Source: Clostridium sp. D43t1_170807_H7 (GTDB taxonomy: Bacteria > Bacillota > Clostridia > Clostridiales > Clostridiaceae). From it: a stretch of DNA of 35,452 nucleotides. This document shows positions 33,120 to 35,452 of this stretch, piece by piece. The position numbers were made by a program, and so were the translations under genes. Each line of letters starts with the position of its first letter. Position 1 is the first letter of the stretch. A model generated the notes under the pieces. The model worked only from the letters and a program-made list of their open reading frames with translations, had not been told where the DNA came from and did not search any database. The DNA lies in assembly GCF_015555905.1 (NCBI RefSeq), contig NZ_JADNLK010000024.1, positions 1 to 35,452 of the forward strand, written 5' to 3'.

Positions 33120-35452
33120 CTATTCAGTTACAGTTACTTCTATTGATTTTGAAGCATAATTTCCATCTTCATCAATAACATCTACCCAAATTACATACTT
33201 ATCTGCAATTTCTGGTTTCCAAGTTGTTGTATTAGAAGATTTAAAATCATGTAATGTTGTCCATGTATTATCGAAATCATGAACTGCTACTCTATATTGT
33301 AAACTAGAGTTTCCAGTCGCTGTAGTTTTTATATTTACGCTATCTCCAACTTTAATAGTAGTCTTATCTAAAGATATATCTGTAATTTCTACACCTTTTC
33401 CAACAGTGAAATTAGTATATTTTGCATCTATCTTTCCACTTGCATCTTTAGCAGCTACATATATAGCATAAGTTCCTTCTTCTTCCGGAGTCCATTCTAT
33501 TGAACTGCTATCAGAGTAATCTTTAATCATAGTATAAGCTCCATCTTTCTTATAATAGAACTTATAAGTTACTGGATTAACTCCACCTTCAGATGTAGCA
33601 TCTATAGTTACTGGTGTATTAACTACTCCACTCTTAGTGCTAAGTGTAAATTCTACTTGTATATCCTCTACCTCACCAACAATAAAATCAAATGCTTTAG
33701 TTTTAACATTACCTGCGCCATCTTTAACATCTACATATAATCTGTAGTATCCATCTTCAGTAGGAGTCCAATTAGCAGTGTTTTTAGTTGAGTAATCTTG
33801 GATCTTAGTATATTTATCATTATACTTATAATAGAATTTGTAGCTTAATTCTCCAGTTCCACCTTCTGCATTTGCAGTAAGAGTTACCTTAGTATTTGCT
33901 TCTACAGATGTTTTATCTGCTTCAAAACTATTTATTGTTAAAGTATCACCATTTACTACATATGGAGTAATGTTAAGTGACTTCGTAACTCCTGCACCGT
34001 CTCTAACATCAACATAAACAATATAACTTCCTTTTTCAGTTGGTGTCCACGCCACAGTATTACTAGTAGAGTATTGTTGAATTAAAGTATATTTTCCATC
34101 TTTCTTGTAGTAGAACTTGTAATTTAATGCACCTACTCCACCTTCAGCTTCAGCTGAAATATTAACAACTTCATTTATTTTTCCTTCAGTCTTATCTAAT
34201 GTAAGAGATTTTACAATTATATCCTTTGTTTTTATTTCAAACTCAAACTTTTCTTCCGCAACTGTACCATCACTATCCTTAACGTTAACTTTTACTACAT
34301 AAGTTCCAGATGCTAGTGGTGTCCATTCAACACTATTTTTAGATGAATAATCACTAATAACAGTTTCTTTTCCAGTAGTCTTTTCTGTAGCTGTAAATTT
34401 ATATTGTAAACTTCCATTTCCACCTGTTGCATTTGCAGTTAAAGTCATTGTTGTATCTTTATATTGTGGTGATAATTTATCACTTGTAAATGAAGATATT
34501 GTTATAGGTTTAATTATCTCTTTTAATGTCCAATTACCATCTGCATAAGTTCCTATCTTATTTGTTGGTAATGAGAAACCTGGTTGTTCAGCAGCTGGTA
34601 TTTGAGCGCTACCATTGTTAAATATTACCTTAGTATTATCTCCCCATCCTTCTGGTAATGTATAACTATAGTAACCATTACCTTCATTTGTCATTGCTAC
34701 ACCTGGCCATTTTGCTACTTCCTTTACTGTGCTTCCACTTTCATCATATACATAGATATTAGCACTTGTCCAACCACTTGGTAATTTAATTTTTGCAATT
34801 GATGTATCTGAAACTATTGGATCGTCTGGATCATCTGGATCATCTGGATTATCTCCTATATCTTCTAATGTCCAATTACCATCTGCATAAGTTCCTATCT
34901 TATTTGTTGGTAATGAGAAACCTGGTTGTTCAGCAGCTGGTATTTGAGCGCTACCATTGTTAAATATTACCTTAGTATTATCTCCCCATCCTTCTGGTAA
35001 TGTATAACTATATAATCCATCAGCATCTTTTGTCATTGCTACACCTGGCCATGCTGCAAGTTCTTTTACTGTGCTTCCACTTTCATCATATACATAAACA
35101 TTTGCACTTGTCCAACCACTTGGTAATTTAATTTTTGCAATTGATGTATCTGAAACTATTGGATCGTCTGGATCATCTGGATCATCTGGATTATCTCCTA
35201 TATCTTCTAATGTCCAATTACCATCTGCATAAGTTCCTACTTTACCTGTTGGTAATTCGAAACCTGGCATTTCAGCTTCTGGAATTTGAGCAGTACCATT
35301 GTTAAATATTACTTGAGTATTATCTCCCCATCCTTCTGGTAATGTATAACTATAGTAACCATTACCTTCATTTGTCATTGCTACACCTGGCCATGCTGCA
35401 AGTTCTTTTACTGTGCTTCCACTTTCATCATATACATAAACATTTGCACTTG
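33120..35452 (-). CDS. Secreted starch-binding multidomain protein, N-terminus outside window
   Basis: The frame runs off the right edge and ends at 33120. At least 777 residues are visible. From the N-terminal side there are three CBM26-like starch-binding modules (the first cut by the window), each about 85 residues with KLPSGWTSANVYVYDESG, WPGVAM and TYADGNWTL, joined by Asp-Pro linkers (GDNPDDPDDPDDP). Five Ig-like modules of the Y_Y_Y type follow, with repeated YKFYYKKDGKYT and VEWTP or VAWTP blocks. No wall anchor is seen at the C-terminus (SIEVTVTE). The missing N-terminus probably carries a signal peptide and a catalytic amylase or pullulanase domain. Starch binding is inferred from the module. 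Confidence 0.85.
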   Translation of the reverse strand, partial: SANVYVYDESGSTVKELAAWPGVAMTNEGNGYYSYTLPEGWGDNTQVIFNNGTAQIPEAEMPGFELPTGKVGTYADGNWTLEDIGDNPDDPDDPDDPIVSDTSIAKIKLPSGWTSANVYVYDESGSTVKELAAWPGVAMTKDADGLYSYTLPEGWGDNTKVIFNNGSAQIPAAEQPGFSLPTNKIGTYADGNWTLEDIGDNPDDPDDPDDPIVSDTSIAKIKLPSGWTSANIYVYDESGSTVKEVAKWPGVAMTNEGNGYYSYTLPEGWGDNTKVIFNNGSAQIPAAEQPGFSLPTNKIGTYADGNWTLKEIIKPITISSFTSDKLSPQYKDTTMTLTANATGGNGSLQYKFTATEKTTGKETVISDYSSKNSVEWTPLASGTYVVKVNVKDSDGTVAEEKFEFEIKTKDIIVKSLTLDKTEGKINEVVNISAEAEGGVGALNYKFYYKKDGKYTLIQQYSTSNTVAWTPTEKGSYIVYVDVRDGAGVTKSLNITPYVVNGDTLTINSFEADKTSVEANTKVTLTANAEGGTGELSYKFYYKYNDKYTKIQDYSTKNTANWTPTEDGYYRLYVDVKDGAGNVKTKAFDFIVGEVEDIQVEFTLSTKSGVVNTPVTIDATSEGGVNPVTYKFYYKKDGAYTMIKDYSDSSSIEWTPEEEGTYAIYVAAKDASGKIDAKYTNFTVGKGVEITDISLDKTTIKVGDSVNIKTTATGNSSLQYRVAVHDFDNTWTTLHDFKSSNTTTWKPEIADKYVIWVDVIDEDGNYASKSIEVTVTE
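34525..34866 (-). repeat. 342-bp starch-binding repeat, copy C
   Basis: This is the most downstream unit of a direct repeat with a 342-bp (114-residue) period. Its 3' part is nearly identical to copy B, while its middle matches copy A more closely. Confidence 0.85.
34867..35208 (-). repeat. 342-bp starch-binding repeat, copy B
   Basis: This is the second unit, beginning exactly 342 bases from copy C. It ends in the Asp-Pro linker shared by the copies. Confidence 0.85.
35209..35452 (-). repeat. 342-bp starch-binding repeat, copy A, cut by the edge
   Basis: This is the third unit, starting 342 bases from copy B and running off the window. It is the most diverged in its 3' part (for example a MPGFELPTGKVG stretch instead of the PGFSLPTNKIG of the others). 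Confidence 0.8.

Noticed and set aside
34525..35452. Repeats as a CRISPR or satellite
   Set aside because: Units are 342 bases, in frame and encode protein modules.

Overview
The window is AT-rich DNA with poly-A/T intergenic gaps, strong GGAGG-type ribosome sites and Clostridium-type gene content. A Clostridium sensu stricto (cluster I) chromosome is the best guess; the species cannot be fixed from sequence alone. No rRNA, tRNA or CRISPR array was seen. Most genes lie on the minus strand in short transcription units separated by clear hairpin terminators, and no intergenic gap exceeds 300 bases.

Layout. 1-1059 is the right part of an IS3-family insertion sequence (orfA tail, -1 frameshift site, orfB broken by a stop codon, right end). 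1142-4723 holds an HNH_5-type nuclease, a CobB-type sirtuin, a secreted Lys/Cys/His-rich protein and an exported SGNH-hydrolase-like protein that has lost its catalytic residues. 4953-9928 carries a membrane-linked MutS-like ATPase, an MscS channel, an LtaS-like phosphoglycerol transferase and a DUF1622 membrane protein whose ribosome site lies inside a hairpin. 10000-13838 holds an Mrp/NBP35 Fe-S carrier and a DUF969-DUF979-pcp-gamma-glutamylcyclotransferase cluster that looks like a pyroglutamyl-peptide uptake and processing module. 14064-18756 has a Tyr/Asp/His-rich small exported protein, a SPOR-domain amidase, and a MerR regulator downstream of a MATE exporter whose promoter has the 19-bp spacer and dyad typical of MerR control.

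17794-21027 is one long reading frame for a beta-propeller/Y_Y_Y sensor histidine kinase, cut by a single in-frame TAA. 21191-26328 is a run of small, mostly membrane or Cys-rich proteins (CmpB-type membrane protein, PAP2 phosphatase, polysaccharide deacetylase, zinc-ribbon protein, carboxypeptidase-regulatory-like protein, TIGR04540 protein) ending with the corrinoid adenosyltransferase. 26524-28642 is a YeiH transporter divergent from a LysR regulator across a 35-bp dyad. 28642-28886 is a roughly 245-bp imperfect palindrome filling the gap between two convergent genes. 28889-33019 has cardiolipin synthase, a nitroreductase, a Dabb-APH pair and a DUF5661 protein. The window ends inside a secreted starch-binding protein with three CBM26-like modules on a 342-bp repeat and five Y_Y_Y/Ig-like modules.

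Common themes are envelope work (LtaS-like enzyme, cardiolipin synthase, PAP2, deacetylase, amidase, MscS), secreted carbohydrate binding and small-molecule transport. The most noteworthy unexplained structures are the long palindrome at 28642-28886, the ribosome-site hairpin at 9521-9576, the catalytically dead SGNH protein, the interrupted propeller kinase and the mosaic starch-binding repeats.
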